Positions 18,856 to 28,482 of a stretch of DNA of 64,000 nt are shown here, in pieces. This stretch comes from CAMPJM01 sp964440915 (GTDB taxonomy: Bacteria > Bacteroidota > Bacteroidia > Cytophagales > Cyclobacteriaceae). Position 1 is the stretch's first letter; the number at the start of each line of letters is the position of its first letter. The position numbers were made by a program, and so were the translations under genes. The notes beneath the pieces are model-generated. The model had not been told where the DNA came from. It made no database searches and saw only the letters and a program-made list of their open reading frames with translations. The DNA lies in contig CAYTTV010000009.1 of NCBI GenBank assembly GCA_964440915.1, positions 1 to 64,000 of the forward strand, written 5' to 3'.

Positions 18856-21800
18856 CTATTGGTCGATAATCACACATTTATTGTTGAGCACGTCCTCCTC
18901 TACAGTTTTAAACTTCACATCTTTTTTAATTGTTCCGTCTGGATACTGTACACTCACTCTGTCATTCCTTCCTGCCACTTTTGCAGACTTCACCGGGGCA
19001 ACCTTTTCTACGGGGGGCCTGTTTCGGCTATCAGAGCTTTTTCCTGTTAGCAGGGAGTGGCTTTCTTCTTTTGTTTCGTTAAGCCTCTGCGTTTCCCTTC
19101 TAGGTGCTCTGGCTTCTCGCACATCTTCTGCTTGTTGTACTGGCAGATCGGCTTTGATCAAGAATGAAATGGTGTCCTGATTCACTTTTGCCAAAAAGGC
19201 CTTGAACAATTCAAATGCTTCAAATTTATAGATCAGTAGTGGGTCTTTTTGCTCATATACCGCATTCTGTACTGATTGCTTCAGGTCGTCCATTTCCCTA
19301 AGGTGCTCTTTCCAGGCTTGGTCTATAAAAGCTAGCGCAGAAATCTTTTCCATCGACTTGATCAGCTCTTTGCACTGTGAATCCACATTTTTCTTTAGGT
19401 TTGAAGCAACGCCTATTTGTTTTTTCCTATCAGTAAAAGGTACAAGAATGTCATCAATGGTTGCTCCTTTTTTCTCAAATATGTCCTTGATTATAGGAGA
19501 AGCCTTCTCTGCAATTGCTTTATTCTTTTGTTGATAGTGCGCATATGCTTTGTCATATAGACTTCTGGACAGATCTTCTGGAGCGATTGTTATAAACTCG
19601 TCTTCCGATATGGCATAATCCATTCCCAGCACACTCAACACGGTCAACTTAAAACCGTCATAATTGTTGGCGGCTTTATTGTTCAACACAATGTCGTCGC
19701 ATGTGTCATACAACATGTTCATGATGTCTAGCTGGAGTCTTTCGCCGAAGAGGGCATTTTTTCGCCTCGTGTAGATCACCTCTCTTTGAGAGTTCATTAC
19801 GTCATCGTACTCCAGTAGCCTTTTTCTTATTCCGAAGTTATTCTCTTCTACTTTTTTCTGTGCTCTTTCGATGGATTTGGTAATCATCGAGTGTTGGATT
19901 ACTTCTCCTTCCTCAAGCCCCATTCTATCCATAAGCCTGGCTATCCTGTCCGATCCGAAAAGCCGCATCAAGTTGTCTTCCAGAGAAACAAAGAACTGAG
20001 AAGATCCCACATCTCCCTGACGTCCTGCTCTACCGCGCAACTGCCTGTCCACACGTCGCGACTCATGCCTTTCAGTACCTACTATGGCCAAACCTCCTGC
20101 AGCTCTCGATTCCTGACTTAGTTTAATGTCCGTTCCCCGACCTGCCATGTTTGTCGCAATCGTTACGGTGCCTGATTTTCCAGCTGCTGCAACGACTTCC
20201 GCCTCGCGCTGATGCTGCTTGGCATTGAGCACTTGGTGAGGGATATTTCGGATTTTCAGCATTCTGCTCAGCAGCTCTGATATTTCTACGGAAGTAGTTC
20301 CTACCAGTACTGGTCTGCCTGCCTGCGTTAGTTCAGTGATCTCATCTGCCACGGCATTAAACTTCTCCCTTACGGTTTTGTAGACTTTATCTTCACGGTC
20401 GTCCCGTATGATGGGCTTATTCGTGGGGATAACGACCACATCGAGTTTGTAAATTTCCCAAAACTCTCCAGCTTCTGTTTCTGCCGTACCGGTCATACCT
20501 GCCAATTTGTGGTACATCCTAAAGTAATTCTGGAGGGTAATGGTGGCGTAGGTTTGGGTTGCGTCCTCGATCTTTACGTTTTCCTTAGCCTCAATAGCTT
20601 GGTGCAGCCCGTCCGAGTATCTTCTTCCTTCCATTACACGGCCGGTTTGTTCATCTACTATTTTTACCTTGCCATCTACGAGTATATACTCAGTATCTTT
20701 CTCAAACAGGGTGTATGCTTTTAGCAGTTGATTAACTGTATGAATGCGCTGTGCCTTTATGGAATAATCTTTGATCAATGCATCCTTTTTTTGAAGCCTT
20801 TCCTCGTCAGAAATCGTTAGGTCGTTTTCTATGTTGGCTATTTCTATCCCGATGTCAGGAAGAATAAAAAATTGCGGGTCTTCACCATCCCCTGTTATCA
20901 GGTCAATGCCCTTTTCTGTCAGGTCAATAGTGTTGTGCTTTTCATCAATCGTAAAATAAAGCGGTTCATCGGCTTCAGGCATTGCCTTTGAGTTTTCTTG
21001 GAGGTAAAAGTTCTCCGTTTTTTGCAGGATCTGCCGCATACCCGTCTCACTCAAGAACTTGATCAAAGGTTTGTATTTAGGCAAGCCTCTATATGCCCGG
21101 AATAGAGGAAGTCCCCCTTCTTTATCATTCTCCTTGATTTTTTTCTTGGCATCCAAGAGGAAATCTCCCACGACTTTCCTTTGCGCATCTACAAGTTTGG
21201 CAATCCTTGGCTTGAGATCGTAAAACTCATGTTCGTCCCCTTTAGGAACGGGCCCAGAGATGATAAGTGGCGTACGAGCATCGTCAATTAAAACAGAGTC
21301 AACCTCATCTACCATGGCAAAATGGTGTTTTCTTTGCACAAGGTCTTTTGGGTCGCGTGACATATTGTCGCGCAGGTAATCAAACCCAAACTCGTTGTTA
21401 GTGCCATAAGTGATATCGGCCCTGTATGCCTTTTTTCTTTCTTCGCTATTAGGCTGGTAACTGTCGATACAGTCGATCGTCATGCCATGAAACTGAAACA
21501 ATGGCGCCATCCATTCACTATCCCTTTTGGCCAGGTAGCTGTTTACGGTTACCACATGAACGCCCCGATTAGCCAATGCATTTAAAAAAGCAGGAAGTGT
21601 AGCTACCAATGTTTTACCTTCTCCAGTGGCCATTTCGGCAATTTTCCCTTGGTGGAGCACGATACCCCCAATGAGCTGTACATCGTAGTGGATCATTTCC
21701 CAGGTGACTTCTGTGCCACCTGCTATCCAGGTGTTGGACCATATGGCCTTCTCGCCTTCTATGGTCACATTATCATGAGTAGCCGCATACTCCTTGTCCT

Positions 21801-22215
21801 GCATCGTGGCAGTTACCACCAGCTTTTTGTTGACAGTTAATCGGCGGGCTGTTTCTTTTACTATGGCAAAGGCTTGTGGGAGCACTTCCATCAGCACTAC
21901 TTCAAGCTCTTTATTTCTTTCCTCCTCTAGCTTATCTATTTGATTGAAAAGTGCCTCTTTTTTATCTATATCCAGATCCGGCTCATTATCGATCTCTTGG
22001 TGCAGCGCAGCAATATTGTCATCTATGCTCTTGAGCTTCTGATCAATAATGGCTTTGACCTCTGTAGTTTTATTCCTAAGGTCGTCGTCACTTATCGAAG
22101 CGAGTTTTTCAAATTCTTGATTGATTTGGTCTACATAAGGCAAAACCTGCTTGACATCTTTATCTGACTTTGTGCCAAACATTTTGGCCAATCCCTTTGT
22201 AAGAAAATTTAACAT
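18856..22215 (-). CDS. secA: Protein translocase ATPase SecA
   Basis: This motor ATPase pushes unfolded preproteins through SecYEG. Motifs include Walker A MATGEGKTLVA, the DEVDSVLIDDARTPLIISG segment, TNMAGRGTDIKL and RQLRGRAGRQGD. It is 1119 residues against about 900 in E. coli. Most of the excess lies in an insert of the first ATPase domain (about residues 320-430), typical of Bacteroidota. The C-terminus (GRNDRVSVQYPDGTIKKDVKFK) has no CxCxSG-type zinc finger. A 5-bp hairpin, GGCCT/AGGCC (22235-22251), lies in the leader about 20 nt before the start. It stands alone on the minus strand between dapF and the SPOR gene. Confidence 0.97.
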   Translation of the reverse strand: MLNFLTKGLAKMFGTKSDKDVKQVLPYVDQINQEFEKLASISDDDLRNKTTEVKAIIDQKLKSIDDNIAALHQEIDNEPDLDIDKKEALFNQIDKLEEERNKELEVVLMEVLPQAFAIVKETARRLTVNKKLVVTATMQDKEYAATHDNVTIEGEKAIWSNTWIAGGTEVTWEMIHYDVQLIGGIVLHQGKIAEMATGEGKTLVATLPAFLNALANRGVHVVTVNSYLAKRDSEWMAPLFQFHGMTIDCIDSYQPNSEERKKAYRADITYGTNNEFGFDYLRDNMSRDPKDLVQRKHHFAMVDEVDSVLIDDARTPLIISGPVPKGDEHEFYDLKPRIAKLVDAQRKVVGDFLLDAKKKIKENDKEGGLPLFRAYRGLPKYKPLIKFLSETGMRQILQKTENFYLQENSKAMPEADEPLYFTIDEKHNTIDLTEKGIDLITGDGEDPQFFILPDIGIEIANIENDLTISDEERLQKKDALIKDYSIKAQRIHTVNQLLKAYTLFEKDTEYILVDGKVKIVDEQTGRVMEGRRYSDGLHQAIEAKENVKIEDATQTYATITLQNYFRMYHKLAGMTGTAETEAGEFWEIYKLDVVVIPTNKPIIRDDREDKVYKTVREKFNAVADEITELTQAGRPVLVGTTSVEISELLSRMLKIRNIPHQVLNAKQHQREAEVVAAAGKSGTVTIATNMAGRGTDIKLSQESRAAGGLAIVGTERHESRRVDRQLRGRAGRQGDVGSSQFFVSLEDNLMRLFGSDRIARLMDRMGLEEGEVIQHSMITKSIERAQKKVEENNFGIRKRLLEYDDVMNSQREVIYTRRKNALFGERLQLDIMNMLYDTCDDIVLNNKAANNYDGFKLTVLSVLGMDYAISEDEFITIAPEDLSRSLYDKAYAHYQQKNKAIAEKASPIIKDIFEKKGATIDDILVPFTDRKKQIGVASNLKKNVDSQCKELIKSMEKISALAFIDQAWKEHLREMDDLKQSVQNAVYEQKDPLLIYKFEAFELFKAFLAKVNQDTISFLIKADLPVQQAEDVREARAPRRETQRLNETKEESHSLLTGKSSDSRNRPPVEKVAPVKSAKVAGRNDRVSVQYPDGTIKKDVKFKTVEEDVLNNKCVIIDQ

Positions 22216-22540
22216 AGTATTCTAATATATTTATGGCCTAAAGGTAAGGCCTTTTCAATAAATTGTTGTAACTACTTTGACATTAATAACCTAAAATAGC
22301 TTGAAGACATCCATATCTGTCATAACCTCTTGGCTATTTGTCATAAAAATGTAATCTGGATCAACATTCAAATATGTTGCCAATATGAAAGGTGGCAGTG
22401 TTTAGATTTAAAGAAGAAAGTGAAATGATATAGGCGAAACCAACCTATGGATACCCACTTCCTCTAGGGTGTCTTTTTAAGAAATACCATAAAGGATAAG
22501 GTTGGGAATATTAAGCAAAAGTATGGATACAAATTGCCCA
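22216..22540. other. 325-bp gap between secA and dapF
   Basis: The gap is AT-rich, with no gene or RNA recognised. It contains the short secA leader hairpin at 22235-22251 and two copies of the 9-mer TATGGATAC near 22446 and 22522, with no known meaning. Confidence 0.5.
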
Positions 22541-23320
22541 TCAAACGGTTATTCTCCCTTCATATACTTCTTGTGCCGGTCCGCTTAGGTAAATCTCACT
22601 GAAACTCTCATCATTATTTCTTATGAACGATACTTCTAAGGAGCCTCCCAAGGTATTTACTTGAACTGGACTTTTATAACCCATGTTACTCGCAACTATG
22701 GCACTGGCTGTTACTCCGGTACCACAAGAAAGCGTTTCTGCCTCTACACCTCGCTCATAAGTTCGGACATATATAGAGTTGTCTGGTTGTAACTCAACAA
22801 AATTCACATTGGTGCCTTCCGTTTTATACATTTCATTGTTACGAATGAATGCTCCTTCTTCAAATACAGGGAAGTTTTTTATATTCTTGACGATGCGCAC
22901 GTGGTGAGGAGACCCGGTATTGACAAAGAAATCATCTTCATCCCTGTTTTGAATATGTTGCACATTGCCCATTTTCAGGTTCACTAGTTCCCCGTCGGTT
23001 GTGGCTGTATGAAGGCCGTCAAAGGCCATGAAAGTACAATGGCGTTCTATAATGCCGAGCTGATGGGCAAACCGCACGGCGCACCGGCTACCATTTCCGC
23101 ACATGCTTTTTGTTGCATCTGCATTGAAGTATATCATTTCAAAATCGCAGTCCGGATGGTTTTGTATCAGGATAAGACCATCTGCACCAATACCAAACTT
23201 CCTGTCACATAATTGGATGACCAATGCATCATCGGATACATCGAAATGACCGAGTCGATTGTCAATCATTACAAAATCATTGCCCGTGCCTTGGTACTTA
23301 AAAAAAGATAAGGTTCTCAT
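22541..23320 (-). CDS. dapF: Diaminopimelate epimerase
   Basis: This cofactor-independent epimerase interconverts LL- and meso-diaminopimelate for lysine and peptidoglycan synthesis. The 259 residues start MRTLSFFKYQGTGNDFVMIDNR, the family's usual opening. The two active-site cysteines are in SMCGNGSRC and LSCGTGVTAS, and the protein shows the duplicated alpha/beta fold. The frame runs ten codons further up to ATG 23350, but the conserved start favours 23320. It is divergent from susC. Confidence 0.95.
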   Translation of the reverse strand: MRTLSFFKYQGTGNDFVMIDNRLGHFDVSDDALVIQLCDRKFGIGADGLILIQNHPDCDFEMIYFNADATKSMCGNGSRCAVRFAHQLGIIERHCTFMAFDGLHTATTDGELVNLKMGNVQHIQNRDEDDFFVNTGSPHHVRIVKNIKNFPVFEEGAFIRNNEMYKTEGTNVNFVELQPDNSIYVRTYERGVEAETLSCGTGVTASAIVASNMGYKSPVQVNTLGGSLEVSFIRNNDESFSEIYLSGPAQEVYEGRITV

Positions 23321-23545
23321 ATACTTTTTGCCTAGTGAAGGCCATAACATTGCGCTGTAAATATAGAGGTTAAGAAAGATTGTCTTTTATCTTACTTAAG
23401 CTTTTTTTATGAATGGATGGAAAAAACTTTTTTTTACTGGATGTAAGGTTGGCGGCTGTTGTCCATGTAAATATCAGATTTGTCATTCGAAATCCGTATT
23501 AGGAACTAAATGCAATATGGTGATACTGTGTAGTTAATAAGTTTA

Positions 23546-23555
23546 CAAACGTTTG
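23546..23555. promoter_or_regulatory. Palindrome upstream of susC, LacI-operator-like
   Basis: CAAACGTTTG is a perfect 10-bp palindrome with a CG centre, flanked by GTTTA before it and GCGACAAAC after it, so GTTT/AAAC half-sites recur. It lies about 90 bp before the susC start. CG-centred palindromes of this form are typical LacI-family operators. No LacI-type gene is in the window, and the site could equally be bound by the downstream hybrid regulator or arise by chance. Confidence 0.3.
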
Positions 23556-23644
23556 CGACAAACCCCCTTGCTTATTGAAACATTTGTCCACAAGGGATGA
23601 CATATCAATACGTACTTTTCGCTCAAATTAAAACAAACAAACAT

Positions 23645-26600
23645 ATGGTAAACTTTAACTATTTAAAAATTCCACTTTTTGGGCTCATTTTCTTGCTCCC
23701 ATTTTTAAGCTATGGGCAAATGAGCATTTCCGGAACAGTCTCCGATGCTGAATCTGGGCAAACACTGCCTGGTGTCACTGTAGTAGTAAAAGGTACCACT
23801 ACAGGTACGGTCACAAATATTGAGGGTGGCTATACCCTAAGCGTTCCTGCCGGAAACAATACCCTAGTTTTCTCCTCGGTAGGCTATATTACTCAAGAAG
23901 TAGCAATCAACAACAGGTCTGTCATTGATCTTTCTTTAGCACCAGATGTTACTTCGCTTGAGGAGGTGGTAGTAATAGGTTATGGCACGCAGAGGAAAAG
24001 TGTGGTTACTGCAGCTATTTCTTCTGTTAGGGAAGATGAACTGCAAACCATTTCGAATCAGCGGGTAGAGCAAGCACTTCAAGGAAGGACGGCCGGCGTT
24101 ACCGTTTTGCCTACTTCAGGCTCTCCTGGCAGTCCTGTGTCCATTAGAATACGTGGAGCAGGCTCCAACAACAGCTCTCAGCCTCTATTTATTGTAGATG
24201 GTATGCGAGCGGGAGGTATTGAATACCTTGATCCGTCAGAGATAGCCTCTATAGAAGTATTGAAAGATGCTGCATCAGCCGCTATATATGGTGCTGAAGG
24301 AGCCAATGGCGTAGTGATCATTACTACCAAAACCGGTAAAAGGGGTGGCGCTGAGGTTAACTACCATGGCCAATTTGGGGTGCAGTCCGTAGGAGATGCG
24401 ATGCCACTGATGAACGCGCGTCAATACCAGATCTATAATGAAGAAGCAGGCACTGGTACAAGGCCCTCTGCCAGTGATGTGACAGATCCCGTAGGCACCA
24501 ACTGGCTAGATGAGGTATTTACCACTGCTCCTCAACAAAGTCACTCGCTTACCTTTAGTGGTGGTTCGGAAAATTCCACGTATATGGTAGGAGGAACCTA
24601 CTTTACCCAGGAAGGGATCGTGGGTGGCGACAAGGCTCGTTTTGACAGAATCACAGTTAGGGTGAATACAGATCATCAGATAAAGCCATGGTTAAAAGTG
24701 GGGGAAAGATTGTCCTATTCAAATTTTAAAAGGAATGCTATTTCTGAAAACGATGAGTTTGGTAGCCTCCTCAGCAGTGCGCTTTCAATGGATCCGCTTA
24801 CGCCTGTAGTTTATACAGACGCTAATAATTACCCTCAGCATTTACTGGATGCTATTGCTGCTGGTCATCCTTTAAGAAAGGATGAAAATGGCAACTATTA
24901 TGGTCTTTCTCGGTATGTATTAGGTGAGTACTACAATCCGGTATCCAGATTGGAAACATTTAAAGGAGGCTTGACCCAAAATAAAATAGTGGGTAACATC
25001 TATGCTGATATTACTCCTTTTAAGGGACTAACAATTACTACTCGCTACGGCGTCGACGCAGCATTTCAAAGAGAGGCTTATTGGACTCCTACATTCTGGT
25101 ACAATCCAAATGCATTAAATAATGAAGCCAATGGTAGGAACCGGAATGAAAACTGGCTGACTTGGCAATGGGAAAACTTTGCCACCTATCAGAACACTAT
25201 TGGCTACCATGATTTCAGTGTTCTTTTGGGGATGTCTGCTTTAGAAAACCACTGGGACTATGTAGAGGGTACCTACTCCGGTATGTTTATGGAGGATGAT
25301 TTATTTGCACATGCCGATTACGCACCCGATACCCAAGATAAAGTAGGGAGCAATGCCAACCAAAATTCTCTACTTTCTTATTTTGGAAGGGTCACCTATG
25401 GCTATAAAGACAAGTACTTGATCAATGCCACGCTTAGACGGGATGGATCTTCCCTTTTGGCGGATGGCAATAATTGGGGTTATTTCCCTTCTGTTTCTGC
25501 AGGGTGGACCATATCCAACGAAGATTTCTATGCAGGAGGCATTTCAAATATAATGAATGCTGCAAAATTAAGAGCAAGCTGGGGAAGGAATGGCAGTCTT
25601 GCAGCTTTAGAGATCGGCCAGTGGTTAAGTACAATCACCCCTCAGCAACCCGGCTATCTGGATGCACAAGGCAATTATTTGGTAGCAGCATCACCTTTAA
25701 AGCTAACCAATCCGGAGTTGGCTTGGGAAACCAGTGAGCAAATAGACATTGGTGCTGATTTGACATTCTTTAATAATAGATTAACTTTTACCACAGACTA
25801 TTTTATTAAAAAGACCAAGGACTTGCTAACTCCAGGTACTTCTTTTGGGCCTGCAGGTAATGAACTAGAATTTATCAATGGAGGAACTGTCGAGAACAGG
25901 GGCTGGGAGTTTGAGCTAAGCTATCGCAGTGATGTGTCAAGGGCATTGCAATACGAAGTGGCGGCGAACTTCAGCACTTTAAAAAATGAGGTAACTTATC
26001 TAAACCCTATTGTAGGTTCCTTGAATGGTGATGACGTTGGAACAGGCTGGACGGCTACTATGTTTGATGTCGGGAATCCCATCTGGTACTTCCATGGCTA
26101 TAAAACAGATGGTATATTCCAGGATCAAGGAGAAGTTGATGTTTATACATCCAGTATTTCAGGTTATCAACCAGAGCCAGGAGACCCTAGGGTAGTAGAT
26201 GTGAATGGTGATAACCAAATCACCTTGGCTGACCAAACCAATATTGGTAGCCCGCATCCTGATATGATTTTTGGGGCTCGCATCAACCTCGCATACAAAG
26301 GCTTTGATCTTTTAGTATTCGCCCAAGGTCAGATAGGGAATGAAGTATTGATGGGTTTTAATAGGACCGACAGACAATCGAACAACAGACCTGAATTCTT
26401 TTTTACAGACCGATGGACACCTCAGAATAAAACCAATGACTGGTTCAGGGCTGAAACCGAGAGTGTATATATTTATAATAGCGACTTGATGGTATTTGAC
26501 GGTTCGTATTTGCGCATACGTCAGTTACAGTTAGGTTATACCTTGCCAAGTGCTCTTTTAGAAGGTATCAATATCAGAAACCTAAGGGTATATGCTTCTT

Positions 26601-26734
26601 TGGATAACTACTTCACTTTTACCAAGTATCCGGGTATGGATCCTGAAGTAGGCGAAGGAAGATCTGTGGGGATTGACCGAGGGGGCTATCCCTTGCCTAG
26701 AAAAGCAATGTTTGGTGTACAATTGAATTTTTAG
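23645..26734 (+). CDS. SusC/RagA-family TonB-linked outer-membrane transporter
   Basis: The 1029-residue outer-membrane barrel imports an oligosaccharide or similar ligand using TonB energy. A signal peptide (MVNFNYLKIPLFGLIFLLPFLSYGQ) is followed by the carboxypeptidase-like domain (SISGTVSDAESGQTLPGVTV), the SusC box (LEEVVVIGYGTQRKS), the plug domain (about 110-230, SIRIRGAGSNNSSQPLFIVDG) and the barrel ending in VQLNF. The longer frame to ATG 23597 would put 16 hydrophilic residues ahead of the signal peptide, so ATG 23645 is used. susD follows after 18 bp. The ligand cannot be inferred, since no glycosidase is nearby. Confidence 0.94.
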   Translation: MVNFNYLKIPLFGLIFLLPFLSYGQMSISGTVSDAESGQTLPGVTVVVKGTTTGTVTNIEGGYTLSVPAGNNTLVFSSVGYITQEVAINNRSVIDLSLAPDVTSLEEVVVIGYGTQRKSVVTAAISSVREDELQTISNQRVEQALQGRTAGVTVLPTSGSPGSPVSIRIRGAGSNNSSQPLFIVDGMRAGGIEYLDPSEIASIEVLKDAASAAIYGAEGANGVVIITTKTGKRGGAEVNYHGQFGVQSVGDAMPLMNARQYQIYNEEAGTGTRPSASDVTDPVGTNWLDEVFTTAPQQSHSLTFSGGSENSTYMVGGTYFTQEGIVGGDKARFDRITVRVNTDHQIKPWLKVGERLSYSNFKRNAISENDEFGSLLSSALSMDPLTPVVYTDANNYPQHLLDAIAAGHPLRKDENGNYYGLSRYVLGEYYNPVSRLETFKGGLTQNKIVGNIYADITPFKGLTITTRYGVDAAFQREAYWTPTFWYNPNALNNEANGRNRNENWLTWQWENFATYQNTIGYHDFSVLLGMSALENHWDYVEGTYSGMFMEDDLFAHADYAPDTQDKVGSNANQNSLLSYFGRVTYGYKDKYLINATLRRDGSSLLADGNNWGYFPSVSAGWTISNEDFYAGGISNIMNAAKLRASWGRNGSLAALEIGQWLSTITPQQPGYLDAQGNYLVAASPLKLTNPELAWETSEQIDIGADLTFFNNRLTFTTDYFIKKTKDLLTPGTSFGPAGNELEFINGGTVENRGWEFELSYRSDVSRALQYEVAANFSTLKNEVTYLNPIVGSLNGDDVGTGWTATMFDVGNPIWYFHGYKTDGIFQDQGEVDVYTSSISGYQPEPGDPRVVDVNGDNQITLADQTNIGSPHPDMIFGARINLAYKGFDLLVFAQGQIGNEVLMGFNRTDRQSNNRPEFFFTDRWTPQNKTNDWFRAETESVYIYNSDLMVFDGSYLRIRQLQLGYTLPSALLEGINIRNLRVYASLDNYFTFTKYPGMDPEVGEGRSVGIDRGGYPLPRKAMFGVQLNF

Positions 26735-26752
26735 AATCGAAAAGAAAAAACT

Positions 26753-28273
26753 ATGAGAAATTTGATATATAAATATTTAACCGTTGGAATTGCTCCTGTC
26801 CTCTTATTGGGAAGTGGGTGTACAGATGTTTTTTTGGAACAAGAGATACAGGGTGCCATTCCTGCCGATAATCTTTATACAACTGAAATTGGAGCTACAC
26901 AAGCCACTACTGCAATTTACGATGTGATGTCAGCGTCATATAACTCAAGCTGGAATAGCTGTATGTATCTTTTGAAGACTTTGCCATCTGACGAGAGCAA
27001 TGCAGGCGGCGCAGGGCCAGGTGACCAACCTCCTTATCAAGCACTTGATGACTTTACATTTGGGCCAGAAAATGAAATAGTAATTGCAAATTGGCGCTTG
27101 ACCTATAATGCCATTTTCAATGCAAATCGTGTGATTAATTTTGTAGAGCCTGATAATGCTACCAAGAAAAGACTGGTTGCAGAAGCAAAAGCGTTAAGAG
27201 CTTATAATTATCTTGATCTGGTTTCATTATGGGGTGATGTGCCTATAGTTACCAGAGATATCCTTCCAGAAGAATGGTCTAATTTTCCTCGTATGCCAAA
27301 AGCAGACGTGTATAGACTCATAGAAAATGATTTAACAGAGAGTATTCCTGATTTGCCTATAAAAAACGATTATAGCGCCGGAGATAAATTCCGTATGTCT
27401 AAAGGGGCCGCCCAAGCACTTCTAGGGAAAGCTTATCTTTATCAAGAAAAATGGGGGGAAGCAGCGACGGTCTTGCAAGAAGTAATAGACGATCCTTCAT
27501 ATGACTTGGCACCATCCATAGCAGCAGTATTTGCTAAGCAAGGTGAATTTGGGATTGAATCCTTGTTCGAATTGAGCTTTGCTTCTGGTCAAGCATATAC
27601 CTGGGCCAACTTTCCGTGGGATTGGAGACCAGAAAGCAATATTTTTATACAATTGATGGGGCCAAGGGAGCAGCTCTACGAGCCTATTCCTGGAGATACT
27701 TTAGTGGCCGGCTGGGGAGTCAATACGCCTACTCAAAAAATATGGGATGCCTTTGTAGCTGCTGGAGAGGAAACCAGTGAACGAAAGGAAGCTACGATCA
27801 TGTCAGAAGCTGAGTTAAAAGCATTGGGTGGAAACTTTACTGATCCTACCCTTCACGATTATGAAGGTTTTATCCGCAGGAAGTATGGCACTTATACAAC
27901 AGAAACCGGTTCGGCAGGCGACTCTCCACTGAATATGGGCACCAACTGGCGTTTGATCCGATATGCCGATGTGCTTTTAATGGCAGCGGAAGCTTATTTC
28001 AGAGATGGTGATCCAGGTCTAGCCCTTGATTATGTCAATGAGGTTCGACGCAGATCTAATGTGGCCGAATTGTCGGCAATTACCTTTGATGATATAGTGC
28101 TGGAAAGGCAGTTAGAGTTGGCCTTTGAAGGATTCAGGTATATCGACTTGGTTCGGTGGGGCTTGGCAGAACAAGAGCTTGGAAGCCGTGGCTATGTAGC
28201 TGGAAAACATAATCTGCTGCCTATACCTATAGTTGACGTAAGGTCTTATGGGCTAGAACAAAACAATTATTAA
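26753..28273 (+). CDS. SusD/RagB-family surface lipoprotein
   Basis: The 506-residue lipoprotein is the ligand-binding lid of the SusC channel at the cell surface. The signal peptide ends LLLGSGCTDVF (lipid Cys at 24). The N-terminal SusD-like region (LYTTEIGATQATTAIYDVM, then AEAKALRAYNYLDLVSLWGDVPIV) forms the TPR scaffold. The C-terminal RagB part ends with NWRLIRYADVLLMAAEAYFRDGD and ERQLELAFEGFRYIDLVRW, both hallmark phrases. It is paired with the SusC gene 18 bp upstream. Two hairpins follow, marking the end of the unit. Confidence 0.95.
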   Translation: MRNLIYKYLTVGIAPVLLLGSGCTDVFLEQEIQGAIPADNLYTTEIGATQATTAIYDVMSASYNSSWNSCMYLLKTLPSDESNAGGAGPGDQPPYQALDDFTFGPENEIVIANWRLTYNAIFNANRVINFVEPDNATKKRLVAEAKALRAYNYLDLVSLWGDVPIVTRDILPEEWSNFPRMPKADVYRLIENDLTESIPDLPIKNDYSAGDKFRMSKGAAQALLGKAYLYQEKWGEAATVLQEVIDDPSYDLAPSIAAVFAKQGEFGIESLFELSFASGQAYTWANFPWDWRPESNIFIQLMGPREQLYEPIPGDTLVAGWGVNTPTQKIWDAFVAAGEETSERKEATIMSEAELKALGGNFTDPTLHDYEGFIRRKYGTYTTETGSAGDSPLNMGTNWRLIRYADVLLMAAEAYFRDGDPGLALDYVNEVRRRSNVAELSAITFDDIVLERQLELAFEGFRYIDLVRWGLAEQELGSRGYVAGKHNLLPIPIVDVRSYGLEQNNY

Positions 28274-28287
28274 ACGATAAAAAACAG

Positions 28288-28330
28288 AGCAACTATTCAG
28301 AAGCATAAACGATTTGCCTGAATAGTTGCT
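28288..28330 (+). terminator. Hairpin after susD
   Basis: AGCAACTATTCAG (28288-28300) pairs perfectly with CTGAATAGTTGCT (28318-28330), and an inner GCA/TGC pairing narrows the loop. The tail TTTAAAAAG is only weakly U-rich, so it may stabilise the 3' end of the susCD transcript rather than terminate it. Confidence 0.6.
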
Positions 28331-28351
28331 TTAAAAAGCGACTAATGACGG

Positions 28352-28380
28352 AGGCAGGCCGGACAAAATGGTCTGCCTTT
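28352..28380 (+). terminator. Second terminator after susD
   Basis: AGGCAGGCC (28352-28360) pairs with GGTCTGCCT (28370-28378) with one G-U pair and a 9-nt loop. TTTCTT follows. It lies 22 nt after the first hairpin and about 100 nt before the regulator gene, so that gene probably has its own promoter. Confidence 0.65.
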
Positions 28381-28482
28381 CTTATGAGTTGATGATAAGA
28401 ATCTGAGCTAAGTCAAATAATGTATTAATAGCTTTTTTTATCTTAGTTTGAGTATCTTACCGACCTCAGGACCCCATAAACA

